A stretch of 64,000 nucleotides of DNA from Lotus japonicus (Eukaryota; Streptophyta; Magnoliopsida; Fabales; Fabaceae). Where the stretch lies: NCBI RefSeq assembly GCF_012489685.1, contig NC_080042.1, forward strand, positions 49,590,066-49,654,065. The letters are read 5' to 3'. Below, piece by piece: positions 47,547 to 57,247 of this stretch (within the stretch, counting starts at the first letter, position 1; every line of letters starts with the position of its first letter). A program made the position numbers and the translations under genes. The notes below the pieces were generated by a model. The model had not been told where the DNA came from. It worked only from the letters and a program-made list of their open reading frames with translations, and did not search any database.

Positions 47547-50396
47547 ATGGTGAGACAAACCAGAAGATCTACTGCAGATGCACCTCAGTTCCCTCACATG
47601 GTAGTCGGTTTGGCAACGGGTCAAAGGGGCTCTGAGAACCCAGCACAAGAACAAGCTCAAGCTCAAGAGGAGAATGTTCCTATTGCAGAACGGGGCTGTG
47701 CCGTTCACTGCGTATTTCCTCCCGAGGAACTCCAAGTCCTGGCAGAATGGAGATTCAACCTCGATAACTTGGCTGCAAATGGGTTTGATCTTCGTCCTGA
47801 AGTCCAAGCTCAAGGTTGGGGAAACTACTTCAATCGACTTCGAGGACCGGTGTATGAGAAGTTGGTAAAGGAATTCTGGAAGCACGCAGACTGCGATGAC
47901 ACTCAGGTGGTCTCTCACATTCTTGGCAGGAAGATCATCATCACGGAGAAGTCATTCGTGAATCTGCTAGGAGCAGAAACTGCTTATGGGTATCGGTTCC
48001 AACTGACGGAATCGAAGCTGAAACCCAGCACCAAGGACGTCGTCAACAAGGCCCTGTACACCACCTTCAAACCGGGCAAGACGAGTTACAAGGTGATGGA
48101 CCTTCACCCCAAACTCAGAATCTGGCACAAGATCCTGCTCAACTGCATCAATCAGAGACCGAAGGGCAGTTCTCCAGATTACATCAACTTCAACCAGAAG
48201 GCGATGCTGTTTTTCATCCAAAATCAGGAGAAGATCTGTCTTCCCTACTTTCTGTTCTCCTACTTGAAGGAATGCATCCGGAAGTCTCGCACCACCGCCT
48301 CCATCAAGTCTGCAATCAAATATATCCCTTTTGGGAGGCTGCTCTCAGACTTTCTCATTGAAAGCAACTTGGTGCAAGATTTGATCAATGCTGGTTGCAC
48401 AGAGGATTTGAGCACCATTGTCAGTGATGTCTTCACTGCAAACTCCTTGAAGAAGATGGGCTTAATCCAGCAGAAGATTGCTCCTGCTCATGAAGACACA
48501 TCTTCTGAGATCAGAGGAAGAAGAATGCCTCTAAATGACTACCCTCTGTGGACTCAAGCGGACCATCCTGACGCCATCAGATGCTATGTTGAAGACCTCA
48601 GGGCTCAAGGATTCGAGATTGACCTTGATGATTTTGTCAGCAGACTTCCACCAGCACCAGAGTTTCCTTCTCCTCCCAAGAAGAAAACCAAGAGGAAGAT
48701 GGTTCTGGAAGAATCCTCAGAGGAATCTGATGTCCCTCTGGTCAAGAAACCGAAGAGCAAGCCTGATGATGATGATGGTGATGATAGTGAGGATGGTCCT
48801 CCAAAGAAGAAGCAGAAGAAGGTCAGAATTGTGGTGAAGCCTACTCGGGTGGAACCAGCTGCTGCAGTGGTCAGAAGGACTGAAGCTCCTGCCAGAGTGA
48901 CTCGATCATCAGCACATTCAAGTAAGCCTGCACTTGCTTCTGATGATGATTTGAATTTATTTGATGCACTTCCTATTTCTGCCTTACTTCAACACTCCTC
49001 AAATCCCCTCACTCCTATTCCTGAATCCCAGCCAGCCGCACAAACCACCACTCCACCACATTCCCCAAGATCTTCTTTCTTTCAACCTTCTCCTACTGAA
49101 GCACCTCTCTGGAATTTGCTTCAGACCCAAACCTCTAGGTCAGAAGATCCAACCTCTCTCCTTACCATTCCATACGACCCATTATCTTCTGAACCCATCA
49201 TCCATGACCAACCCGAGCCCAACCAAACAGAACCACAACCCAGAACGTCTGATCCCTCTGCTCCCAGAGCATCAGCACGTCCTGCTGCCAGAACCACGGA
49301 TACAGACTCTTCAACAGCCTTCACACCTGTATCCTTCCCAATCAATGTTATTGACTCTCCTCCCTCCAATACCTCTGAATCAATTAGAAAATTCATGGAG
49401 GTTAGAAAAGAGAAGGTATCTGCCTTGGAAGAGTATTACCTTACCTGTCCAAGCCCTAGGCAATATCCTGGCCCTAGACCTGAACGTCTAGTTGACCCAG
49501 ATGAACCTATCTTGGCCAATCCTATCCAAGAGGCAGACCCTTTAGTTCAACAAGCTCACCCTGTCCCTGACCAACAAGAGCCAATTCAACCAGACCCTGA
49601 ACCCGAACAATCAGTGTCTAACCAATCCTCGGTTAGATCACCTCACCCTCTGGTTGAAACTTCAGACCCTCACCGTGGAACCTCTGAACCCAATGCTCCC
49701 ATGATTAACATTGGTTCTCCACAAGGTGCCTCTGAAGCTCATAGCAGCAATCACCCAGCCTCTCCTGAAACCAACCTCTCCATCATTCCCTATACTCACC
49801 TTCAACCCACATCTCTCTCTGAGTGCATCAATATTTTCTATCATGAAGCCTCCTTGAGGCTCCGCAATGTGCACGGTCAGACTGACCTCAGTGAGAATGC
49901 TGAAAGTGTGGCTGATGAGGGGAACAATTTGAGCACTTGGCTAGTGGCTCAGTTTCCAATCATGATGCAGCTCCTGCATGCAGAGGGCAGTCAGAGCATT
50001 GAGGCTGCAAAGCAAAAGTTTGCTAGAAGGGTGGCTCTTCATGAACTAGAACAGAGAAATAAGCTTCTTGAAGCTATTGAAGAAGCCAAGAGAAAGAAAG
50101 AGCAAGCAGAAGAAGCTGCACGTCTAGCAGCAGCTCAGGCTGAACAAGCCAAACTTGAGGCAGAGCGTCTTGAAGCTGAGGCTGAGGCAGAGCGACTTGC
50201 ACCAGTTATGTTTACTCCTGCTGCTTCTGCTTCCATTCCAGAACCTCAAGCTGCTCAGAATGTTCCTTCCAGCTCTACTCAGACAAGCTCATCCAGACTC
50301 GACATCATGGAACAACGTCTTGACACTCATGAATCCATGCTGATTGAGATGAAGCAAATGATGATGGAACTTCTGCGCCGCACTGACAAACCTTAG
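47547..50396 (+). CDS. SIRE envelope-like protein, intact
   Basis: 949 aa. Residues 50-330 look folded and mixed in composition (FPPEELQVLAEWRF near 57, WHKILLNCINQRPKG near 193). Residues 365-430 are acidic with two basic clusters, PPKKKTKRK (376-384) and PPKKKQKKVR (418-427), both like monopartite nuclear localisation signals. 440-760 is Pro/Ser/Thr-rich and probably disordered. 829-886 is a strong Ala/Glu/Lys coiled coil, and the last 34 residues form another helix. I see no signal peptide and no obvious transmembrane segment. Third ORFs at this place in SIRE elements are called envelope-like from position and predicted structure; the function is unproven. The frame is fully open over 2.8 kb, which implies recent selection or youth. 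Confidence 0.88.
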   Translation: MVRQTRRSTADAPQFPHMVVGLATGQRGSENPAQEQAQAQEENVPIAERGCAVHCVFPPEELQVLAEWRFNLDNLAANGFDLRPEVQAQGWGNYFNRLRGPVYEKLVKEFWKHADCDDTQVVSHILGRKIIITEKSFVNLLGAETAYGYRFQLTESKLKPSTKDVVNKALYTTFKPGKTSYKVMDLHPKLRIWHKILLNCINQRPKGSSPDYINFNQKAMLFFIQNQEKICLPYFLFSYLKECIRKSRTTASIKSAIKYIPFGRLLSDFLIESNLVQDLINAGCTEDLSTIVSDVFTANSLKKMGLIQQKIAPAHEDTSSEIRGRRMPLNDYPLWTQADHPDAIRCYVEDLRAQGFEIDLDDFVSRLPPAPEFPSPPKKKTKRKMVLEESSEESDVPLVKKPKSKPDDDDGDDSEDGPPKKKQKKVRIVVKPTRVEPAAAVVRRTEAPARVTRSSAHSSKPALASDDDLNLFDALPISALLQHSSNPLTPIPESQPAAQTTTPPHSPRSSFFQPSPTEAPLWNLLQTQTSRSEDPTSLLTIPYDPLSSEPIIHDQPEPNQTEPQPRTSDPSAPRASARPAARTTDTDSSTAFTPVSFPINVIDSPPSNTSESIRKFMEVRKEKVSALEEYYLTCPSPRQYPGPRPERLVDPDEPILANPIQEADPLVQQAHPVPDQQEPIQPDPEPEQSVSNQSSVRSPHPLVETSDPHRGTSEPNAPMINIGSPQGASEAHSSNHPASPETNLSIIPYTHLQPTSLSECINIFYHEASLRLRNVHGQTDLSENAESVADEGNNLSTWLVAQFPIMMQLLHAEGSQSIEAAKQKFARRVALHELEQRNKLLEAIEEAKRKKEQAEEAARLAAAQAEQAKLEAERLEAEAEAERLAPVMFTPAASASIPEPQAAQNVPSSSTQTSSSRLDIMEQRLDTHESMLIEMKQMMMELLRRTDKP

Positions 50397-50596
50397 TTCT
50401 AGGATCTCTTCTTTTTCTTCTTTCGTTAACCTTGTTTTCCTTTTGTTAAACTCTGTTTCTTTTTTATTTACTTATTTTAATTTGTTCGTTTGTGATTATA
50501 TATGCATAACTATATACTTATGTCACATATGTTTGCCAAACTCGTTTATTCATCATTGTTCTATGTTTACATCATATTTCTTTACATCATATAAAT
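50397..50596. other. gap between convergent envelope-like and antisense ORFs
   Basis: T-rich, 200 bp, between the stop of the envelope-like ORF and the stop of the antisense ORF. It could carry 3' ends for both transcripts. A 82-aa plus ORF at 50443 is hydrophobic low-complexity and not convincing. Confidence 0.4.
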
Positions 50597-50989
50597 CTAG
50601 AATGGAGGATCCCTCCTCATTCTTCTGCACTCCTGGCGCTGCTCTGACCTATTCTTCTCCAGACGCTCCAGTACATGCTGGATGTTGTTGAGTCTGACCT
50701 CTAGCTCATCTTTCTCCAGAATCTCTTCTGAAGTCCTGAGCTTCTCTTCCAAGATTTCTTTTTCTTCCAGCAGCTTGAGTTCAAGCCGGCTGAGTTCTTG
50801 CACCTCCTCCACGAAGGCAAGAAATTCCTTCAGGTCCCTCTCCAACTCTGGACGCAGGTCCTCTTCCAGCAGTGTCCGTGTCAGCTCCGCGATGGTAGTT
50901 TCACCCTCTGGATGCCTGATGTTCAGGAACAAGTCTTCTTCAAAGGCCTTCTTCCTCAGCTCTTCTAGTGCTACGTTGTATGATGCCAT
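50597..50989 (-). CDS. antisense coiled-coil ORF near the SIRE 3' LTR
   Basis: 130 aa on the opposite strand to the rest of the element: starts MASYNVALEELRKKAFEEDL, then IRHPEGETTIAELTRTLLEE, followed by long Leu/Glu heptads (about residues 40-115), and ends in an Arg-rich tail (RRMRRDPPF). It is highly charged, with no signal peptide or membrane segment, and should form a coiled-coil homodimer or pair with another coiled coil. On minus, TATAAAAA at 51043-51050 lies about 55 bp before the ATG in CCTATAAAAAGCG context, as in a plant promoter. The plus frame opposite (50682-51002) is a Ser-rich shadow. I do not recognise a function. The first copy has the same ORF apart from an end-of-contig frameshift. 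Confidence 0.68.
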   Translation of the reverse strand: MASYNVALEELRKKAFEEDLFLNIRHPEGETTIAELTRTLLEEDLRPELERDLKEFLAFVEEVQELSRLELKLLEEKEILEEKLRTSEEILEKDELEVRLNNIQHVLERLEKNRSEQRQECRRMRRDPPF

Positions 50990-51042
50990 TTTTTTTTACT
51001 GAAAATTATTCGAGGTGTGAAGCTTACCTTTCTCTCCAACGC

Positions 51043-51050
51043 TTTTTATA
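51043..51050 (-). promoter_or_regulatory. TATA box of the antisense ORF
   Basis: TATAAAAA on minus in CCTATAAAAAGCG context, followed by a short purine-rich leader before the ATG at 50989. A start site about 30 bp on would give a leader of roughly 25 nt. Confidence 0.55.
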
Positions 51051-51788
51051 GGCTTCACTTTCTCTCTGAAAGTTAATGCTCTTACAGTTTCTCGAGGTTA
51101 AGTTCTTGGTAACTGACCCTTCTATTTACTCCCTTGACCGGTGGTAAACGTTCATCCCTTGCATTAACTCTCCTATTTATTTTCGCCTAACCTTGATTCT
51201 CACATCGTTTTCATTTTCTTTTAAACTTAGACCTTCTCTAAGGGGGAGTACCTTGTACTTCAAGCTAAGTTTTTCACACCCCAAGCTTTTTGCTTTTGAC
51301 AAAAAGGGGGAGTACACCCAGTTTTTGATGTGTAAGATGTGTTAGTGTGACTTATTTTTCTTTTGGAGATTTTAAGAGTTCCACCTTCATGACCATAGAT
51401 GTGTCACTGGGCAAATACAAGGAATACATTTCACTTCTTCTGAAGTGATTCTAAGTTGACTCTGATACCCAAGACTCTGATACCTTGTCCATGACTCTGA
51501 TCACTTATGCGCTCTGATTATTCGTTTTTCATCTATGTCATAAGTTTTTCACTCTGAACTCTTATATTTTTTAGCTCAGAATCTAGACTTTACTAACGTT
51601 TTCATCAAGTATTAGATTCAGGGGGAGCTAAGCTCAGAATCAAGCAGTGACTTGAATTCAGAATGAGCAAGATAAACTATTCACATCAGGATAAGTCTTA
51701 TTCTATATCTCTAAACTCTGAGTGAATTCAGTTTAATGTTTAAGGATTGTTCATCAAAAATCTTAGTTTTGTCATCATCAAAAAGGAT
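51051..51788. other. region before the SIRE 3' LTR with polypurine-like tracts
   Basis: AAGGGGGAGTA occurs at 51239-51250 and AAAAAGGGGGAGTA at 51301-51314, with CAGGGGGAGC at about 51619. These look like polypurine tracts but lie 170-550 bp from the LTR. The bases next to the LTR are CATCAAAAAGGAT, a shorter tract. Many TCTGA motifs as in the LTR. Confidence 0.5.
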
Positions 51789-52995
51789 TGTAAGATCAAG
51801 TTTTGATCTAGTAGTACAACTCTATGTTTTGATGATTACAAGTTAACCTTTTGATATGAACAATTGTGGTACTCTAACGTGTTTTTCTGAGTGTGCTATT
51901 TACAGGCTCTGACCTCAACTCAATCTCACACAAATCAGAAGCACTGTGTATAAAGGGTAACCCAAGCAACGCTTTCGCATTCACCATGTTCAGTATGAAC
52001 AGTGGAAAAGCTTCAGAAGTTCTGAAGCCATACAAACTCTGATGTGGACTTAGTCGCTAGAAGCTCTGAAGATCCAGAAGTTCTGATAACCAAGAAACAC
52101 TGAAGGTTCAGATGTTCTGATGGTGTAGAAGACTCTGAAGATCCAGAAGCTGAATAGTGGAAACTTTGAAGTCCAGAAGCAAGAAACTCTGAAGGCCATG
52201 TTCTTCCCTCTGAGTTCAGAATCAGAAGATACAATGGTCAGAGGATCTGTGCTTTCCCTCTGACTCTGATCAACCGGCTTCACAAGTTCCAATATGAAGT
52301 ATTCCCCTGATCAGAAGTCTCCTAGGTTAAAAGGTCAAGTCGCTATCCAAGTACAAAAGCAAGTGTACCTTCCTGACGACCTACCTAACGTTCTCAGCCA
52401 CAGTAGAAGCTGGATTTTCCAGAACTGCCCTCCAACGGTAGCATTTCCCATGCAACGCTCAACCCTAATCCTTGGAGTATATATAGAGGCTGAAGATTGA
52501 AAGAAGCTGCTAGAAGCAACACACACGCGCAACACATATTCAAAATATTCTAAGCTTTCTTTCATCTGAAATTCATTGTGTTTACTATTAGCTTTTTAGA
52601 AGCAAATCTCTTGTAAACATTTCTTTGATAAACAGTTTGTTTAGTTCCTTTAGGAGATCAAGGTTGATCGGATCCTAGAGAAGACTAAGAGAGTGAATCT
52701 TAGTGTGAGCTAAGTCAGTGTAATTGTTAGTCACTTGTAGGTTTCAAGTGCAGTTGTAACTCTTACCTGATTAGTGGATTGCCTTCATTCTAAGAAGGAA
52801 GAAATCACCTTAACGGGTGGACTGGAGTAGCTTGAGGGATTTATCAAGTGAACCAGGATAAAATCCTTGTGTGCTTTTCTATCTCTTATCTTTAGCACTT
52901 AAGTTCTCGAAAGATTTGTCAAAATCTTTAAGGTGGTAGTTTTGTACTGAAAACGTTATTCAAACCCCCCCTTTCTACCGTTTTTCATACCTTCA
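51789..52995 (+). repeat. SIRE 3' LTR
   Basis: 1207 bp, same length as the 5' LTR with two differences seen. TATA box copy at 52478-52486, which could drive transcription into the flank. Confidence 0.96.
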
Positions 52996-53000
52996 GGTTA

Positions 53001-53246
53001 CAATAAACAAATGATAACAACAAACACAATCCATATGGCGTAAGCAAAATGTTACGCATAATAATTTATTTCTTTAATAATTAATATAATATCATTTCCT
53101 AGTGTTTATTAGACCAGAAATATTGGTGGGTTAACTATTTTTCTATAGATTTTTTAACTTTAAACTTCTTTATTCAAATAAATCACTAAAGAATAAATAT
53201 AAAATAAATTTTTACTAATGTATTATATAATTAGTTTTAACTTTAA
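53001..53246. other. AT-rich flank, nothing seen
   Basis: Lies between the SIRE target duplication and the 9-bp duplication of the foldback element. No ORF or repeat recognised. Confidence 0.5.
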
Positions 53247-53491
53247 ATTAATTTAAGCTTAAATGCATTTGTTGCCCTTGATGTATCGCCAATGTGCAAA
53301 AGACAACCCGACTCTTTTTGTCGACGTTTGTACCCTCAATGTTTTGAGAAAGTATAACGAATGTCCCTCCGTCTGATTGACGTTAAAAAACTAACGGAAG
53401 GGATGACGTGGCTTTTCTTTTTTATTTTTCTTTTATTTCCGCATATGCCACGTCATTAAATGAAAATAAAACTTAGAAAGTTGGGTGGAGA

Positions 53492-53545
53492 GGTTTGAAC
53501 CCAGGACCTTTTAGTGGCTAAATACACACATTACCAGTTAAGCTA
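53492..53545 (-). promoter_or_regulatory. pol III-type A and B boxes, left arm
   Basis: On minus TAGCTTAACTGG (53545-53534) matches the A-box consensus TRGYNNARNNGG and GTTCAAACC (53500-53492) matches the B-box GWTCRANNC. Start-to-start spacing is 45 nt, as in a tRNA gene. Orientation is outward, toward the left end of the element. Confidence 0.55.
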
Positions 53546-54212
53546 CATGAAGAATTGTTATATTTGACAACAGAATTTTATTTATTTCTTATATCTTCTT
53601 CATCTCACCACCACCCACCACTCTACCCAGAACCCCCCCTCAACCACACTACCCAAAATTGGAGGCCGCGTGGGTGCGCCAAGATTAGTTCTGTAAGCAC
53701 TGATGATTCTTGTATAGTATGAGAATGAGAATATATTGTCTATTAGTACTGAGTTATGCTTGAATTGAATCCAACAATGCTATTACTTTTTCAACTGGTT
53801 TCAACAATTGAATTGGACTTATTTATTTCTCTCTGTTAGCAAAATGCAAAACAAGGAGTGAGTTCAGAAGTTGCTACTTGCTAGGCCTAGTGAGTGGTCA
53901 GTGGTCACAAATTAAAAGTAGGTGGATTCAGAGTAATACAATTCTCGCACTACATTGTTGAAATGAAATGTATGCCAAGTGTGATGGCTTGAGGATATGT
54001 TTAACAAAATGCTCCATGAGCCTAGAACCTTTTAGTGTTTGATTTATTTTGCTCCAATTCTGGATAGTGTGGTTGAGGGGGAGGGTTTTGGGTAGAGTGG
54101 TGGGTGGTGGTGAGAGGGAGAAGGAAGGAGAAAATGATATGATGAGGGAAGAAGATGAAGATGATATATGAAATAAATAAAATTCTGTTGTCAAATAAAA
54201 TAATTGTTCATG

Positions 54213-54266
54213 TAGCTTAACTGGTAATGTGTGTGTTTTGCCACTAAAAGGTCCTAGGTTCAAACC
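54213..54266 (+). promoter_or_regulatory. pol III-type A and B boxes, right arm
   Basis: TAGCTTAACTGG (54213-54224) and GTTCAAACC (54258-54266) match both consensus boxes with tRNA spacing. A full cloverleaf is not convincing (weak anticodon and T stems), so this is a tRNA-derived promoter rather than a tRNA gene. Orientation is outward, toward the right end. Confidence 0.55.
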
Positions 54267-54514
54267 TCTCCACCCCACTTTCTAAGTTTTTATTTTCATT
54301 TAATGACGTGACATATGCGGAAATAAAAGAAAAATAAAAAAGAAAAGCCACGTCATCCCCTCCGTTAGTTTTTTAACGTCAATCTGACGGAGGGGCCTTC
54401 GCTATACTTTCTCAAAACATTGAGGGTACAAACGTCGACAAAAAAAGAGTCGGGTTGTCTTTTGCACATTGACGATACATCAGGGGCAACAAATGCATTT
54501 AAGTCATTAATTTA

Positions 54515-55147
54515 TTTCGACGAAACACAAAGGAACAAATAGTCAAAAAAAAATATAGAATAAATTTATACTTGAATGATCAATTGTGTATAAAAATGAT
54601 CAATTGTGTATAAAATATTGGATACTATATCAATTATATTTTTTAGGATATCATTTTTTGTCTATACTCAACACATATTATTATTGATACTATTTATAGA
54701 AAACTAACTTGTAATAAATGCAATATTGTCAAGTGGTGATGATTTTTTTTTTTTGTTACAAGTGATGATGATTTACTTACTTTTATTGTTTTTAAAAATT
54801 TTGATTTCGTTATTTATTTTAGGTAATTTTGTTTTGACAGCAGGAACACAATATATTTTATACAAGAATGTTATTTTTTTGGCAGGATTTAAAATTCTTA
54901 CAAAAGAAATTTTATAATAAATTGATACTTATATAATATATATATATATATGAAAATATGTGTTCAATAATTAAATTTGAAAATTATATATGTGTAATAT
55001 ATTTATTATATGTTTTTCTTTCAAAAAATATATATTTATTGTAATATATTATGTATATATCTTTTTTGATGTTATTTTTATACTTACTAAAAATATCCAA
55101 TTGTATACAAATTTTGAAAAACAACGCAAGTTGAAAATACTAAAATA
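54515..55147. other. AT-rich spacer
   Basis: Holds a short tandem duplication of GATCAATTGTGTATAAAAAT (about 54579-54615) and a degenerate piece of the unit repeated at 58905-60260 (GGATATCATTTTTTGTC..., AATAAATGCAATATTGTCA at 54650-54735). The 63-aa ORF at 54726 is low-complexity. Confidence 0.45.
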
Positions 55148-56840
55148 CTAGAAATTAAACCCGTGCGTTGCACGGGTTCGTTTTTAATTTGTATTTTTTA
55201 ATTGTAATATTTAAATTTGCAGAAAGGTAAGAAAACTATTATTTAGAAGAATATTTAGAATATATGTATAATTAAATATAATTGAGTTATGATATTCTCA
55301 CACTTTCTTTCTCTAATAAGGGAAAAAAGGATCAAACAGGTAGATTTCTTTTTTTTTTTGCTTCATCGGAAGAAAAAATAGGTAGATTTCTATTGAGATT
55401 GAAATGATAGTAGTTTTTTTTATATATATAAAAGAAATTAATTACTTAATTAGATTAGTATTGAAATGAACGTGGTAGTCTACTATTTTTTTTCTAATAT
55501 TGATTTAGTCGTTGCAATGATGTTATCAGTTGTGCTAATTTTTTTTATCAAGATTGATGTGGTTGTTTACCATTGCTGGTGGCATAGAAGTTCTTTTAAA
55601 ATCACTTTCACGAACATAAAAATAGATTCTATCTAACTGCATGATGTACGTCATTTGTTCCCTTTGAATGATTAAGTTGCTATTTTTTTCCATAATATGA
55701 CAATATTGAGGAGTGAAAGATTCCTATTTCTTATCAAGAATATAGTGAGTACTACATTTTACACTTATCTTTCTAGTGCAGTATATAAATTTATGTGGCT
55801 CACACTTTGTTACTGATTTGTGTCATATAAATATAGAAATGATGATATATTTGAATGATTTCAATTGAATGAGAAGAATTGTTTACTAAATTAATTACCA
55901 TATATGTGAAACTCACAGTTTTATTTTCCAATCATCTGCAACGGGGATATATCACTAAGTAATGTGTGTTTCTTGTTGTTGTTGATGATCTTTCTCCTAC
56001 AATAAAGAAATAAGAATGAGTAATTTAAAAAAGCAATTTTGAAATTAACTAAAATAATTAAAAATGACATACTTGTTGAAGTAGTTAGAGACAATTGTCA
56101 TTTTTTTTCTCACCAGCAGCTGAAGTCTAAGAAATATGAATAATTTGAGTTTGTGAGTGATTTCACTGGTTTGTTTATATAGAGATATAATAGATGCATG
56201 GTTCAATATAATACATTTCAATAATATTTTTGTTTTAAAAAAATATATAATACTTTCATTTTTTATTTATTTAATGTAGATAGTTGAATAGCCTCCTGAC
56301 ATTAACAATTTTATTCAGTTTTTGACACTGGTATTGCCATCATGCTACTATTTTTAATTTAATGTTAGTTTTTCTTCGGAGTTACTTTGTTAAGGAATTC
56401 TAAGAGTTTGTGAGTTTAAGAAAAATAGACATATATTCATGTAGAAAATTGGACAGCAAACTAAGACCATTGCATATCAAGATTAATTTTGGCGGAAGTA
56501 TGCTTTATTGTTAATAGTTTTTTTTTTCCTTGGACTAAATTGATATTAGTTTAAAATTAACATTAAATTTGATTTTAATTTAAGGTACTGTGCTAAAACC
56601 ATTTGCAGATATAACTTTGTGCTCTGTTACACTTTTGGAATGGATGTTACTCTTTTCCTTATACATTTGATATTTATTAAGTTTAAAACTGAAATCATTG
56701 GTGCACAAGTTTCCACTACCCGTTCATTCACTCACTAAGCTATCTCATTAAAACACCAATTTTTTTACTAATATATGTAGGTTCTCACGTGTATTTGTAC
56801 TTAATACTTAGCTCAAGTGAGCTTTACTAATATATATAGA
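55148..56840 (-). mobile_element. non-autonomous Helitron, 1.7 kb
   Basis: Minus-strand 5' end TCTATATATATTAGTAAAGC at 56840 with an A before it; 3' end has an 8-bp-stem hairpin (ACCCGTGC, loop, GCACGGGT), TTAATTT, then CTAG at 55151-55148 and a T after it. This gives the TC...CTAG structure between A and T expected of Helitrons, with no target duplication. No Rep/helicase coding inside. A piece of the TAAAGCTCACTTGAGC 5' end occurs again at 57217-57247. Confidence 0.6.
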
Positions 56841-57247
56841 TAAATGGATATTTTTTTTTTGGAAAAACCAAATATATATATATATATAAATAATTACTTT
56901 GGGAAATAAGAGCCCCAAGTACAATATAGATAGATATATATTGATAGAAATTTTTTTTATTTTAAAAGTATTTTATCTAAATTATTTATTAATAAATATT
57001 ATTTTGTTTTTTATTTTGATTTTTTAAATTTGTCAAATGCAAAGCTAAAGTCAATTTTAAGTCTATGAATGTTGTTATTTAATATAAGTAGTTGAATAGG
57101 TTTTTATAATACATTTTTTTTCATTTTTTAGTTTATTAAATTTTTTATTTTTTAATGTATTTAATATAAAGGTATGTGAGCTTTTATGGTTTAATACATA
57201 TGTGTATTTGTACTTAATACTTAGCTCAAGTGAGCTTTACTAATATA
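56841..57247 (-). mobile_element. part of another Helitron copy, interrupted at its 5' end
   Basis: On minus the last 31 bp (TATATTAGTAAAGCTCACTTGAGC region) are a Helitron 5' terminus cut after a few bases; the missing bases (TCTATA) appear at 58596-58601, beyond the next Helitron. The body (about 56940-57240) resembles 58300-58560. Its 3' end was not found. Confidence 0.45.

Larger units (their letters stand above)
40924..52995 (+). mobile_element. complete SIRE-type Ty1/copia retrotransposon
   Basis: 12,072 bp with two 1207-bp LTRs, TG...CA ends and GGTTA duplications at 40919-40923 and 52996-53000. Order: LTR, iMet primer site, gag, protease, integrase, RT, RNase H, envelope-like ORF, antisense coiled-coil ORF, LTR. 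Integrase before RT and the iMet site make it Ty1/copia; the long third ORF makes it SIRE (Maximus) lineage. By eye the LTRs differ at two sites (C/T at about 52166, C/T at about 52405), so the insertion is very recent. Yet pol has an in-frame TAA and a gag/pol frame break, so it probably needs proteins from a relative. Confidence 0.96.
53256..54505. mobile_element. foldback Mutator-like element, 1250 bp, long inverted arms
   Basis: Left arm (53256 to about 53665) and right arm (about 54050 to 54505) are inverted copies, starting CTTAAATGCATTTGTTGCCC just inside each end. They are flanked by ATTAATTTA at 53247-53255 and 54506-54514. Arms of about 400 bp and a 9-bp duplication fit a non-autonomous Mutator-like element. 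The outer 110 bp resemble the small MITE at 10180 (shared TGTCGAYGTTTGTACCCTC-like and CCCTCCGTC blocks). The core (53666-54049) has no transposase; the 116-aa minus ORF 54278-53928 spans arm and core and is probably chance. The duplication is AT-rich, so its exact edges are less sure. Confidence 0.75.

Noticed and set aside
50682..51002. Ser-rich plus ORF opposite the antisense coiled-coil ORF
   Set aside because: The Glu/Leu codons of the minus frame read as Ser/Phe on plus; low complexity.
9805..52187. Genuine 21-kb segmental duplication carrying two SIRE elements
   Set aside because: The breakpoints coincide exactly with both edges of the 100-N gap and differences cluster at contig ends; an unmerged overlap explains this better.
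54205..54275. Functional tRNA gene
   Set aside because: A and B boxes match, but acceptor, anticodon and T stems do not pair well.
53928..54278. 116-aa minus ORF in the foldback element
   Set aside because: Half of it is inverted-arm sequence including the tRNA-like boxes; no transposase motif.
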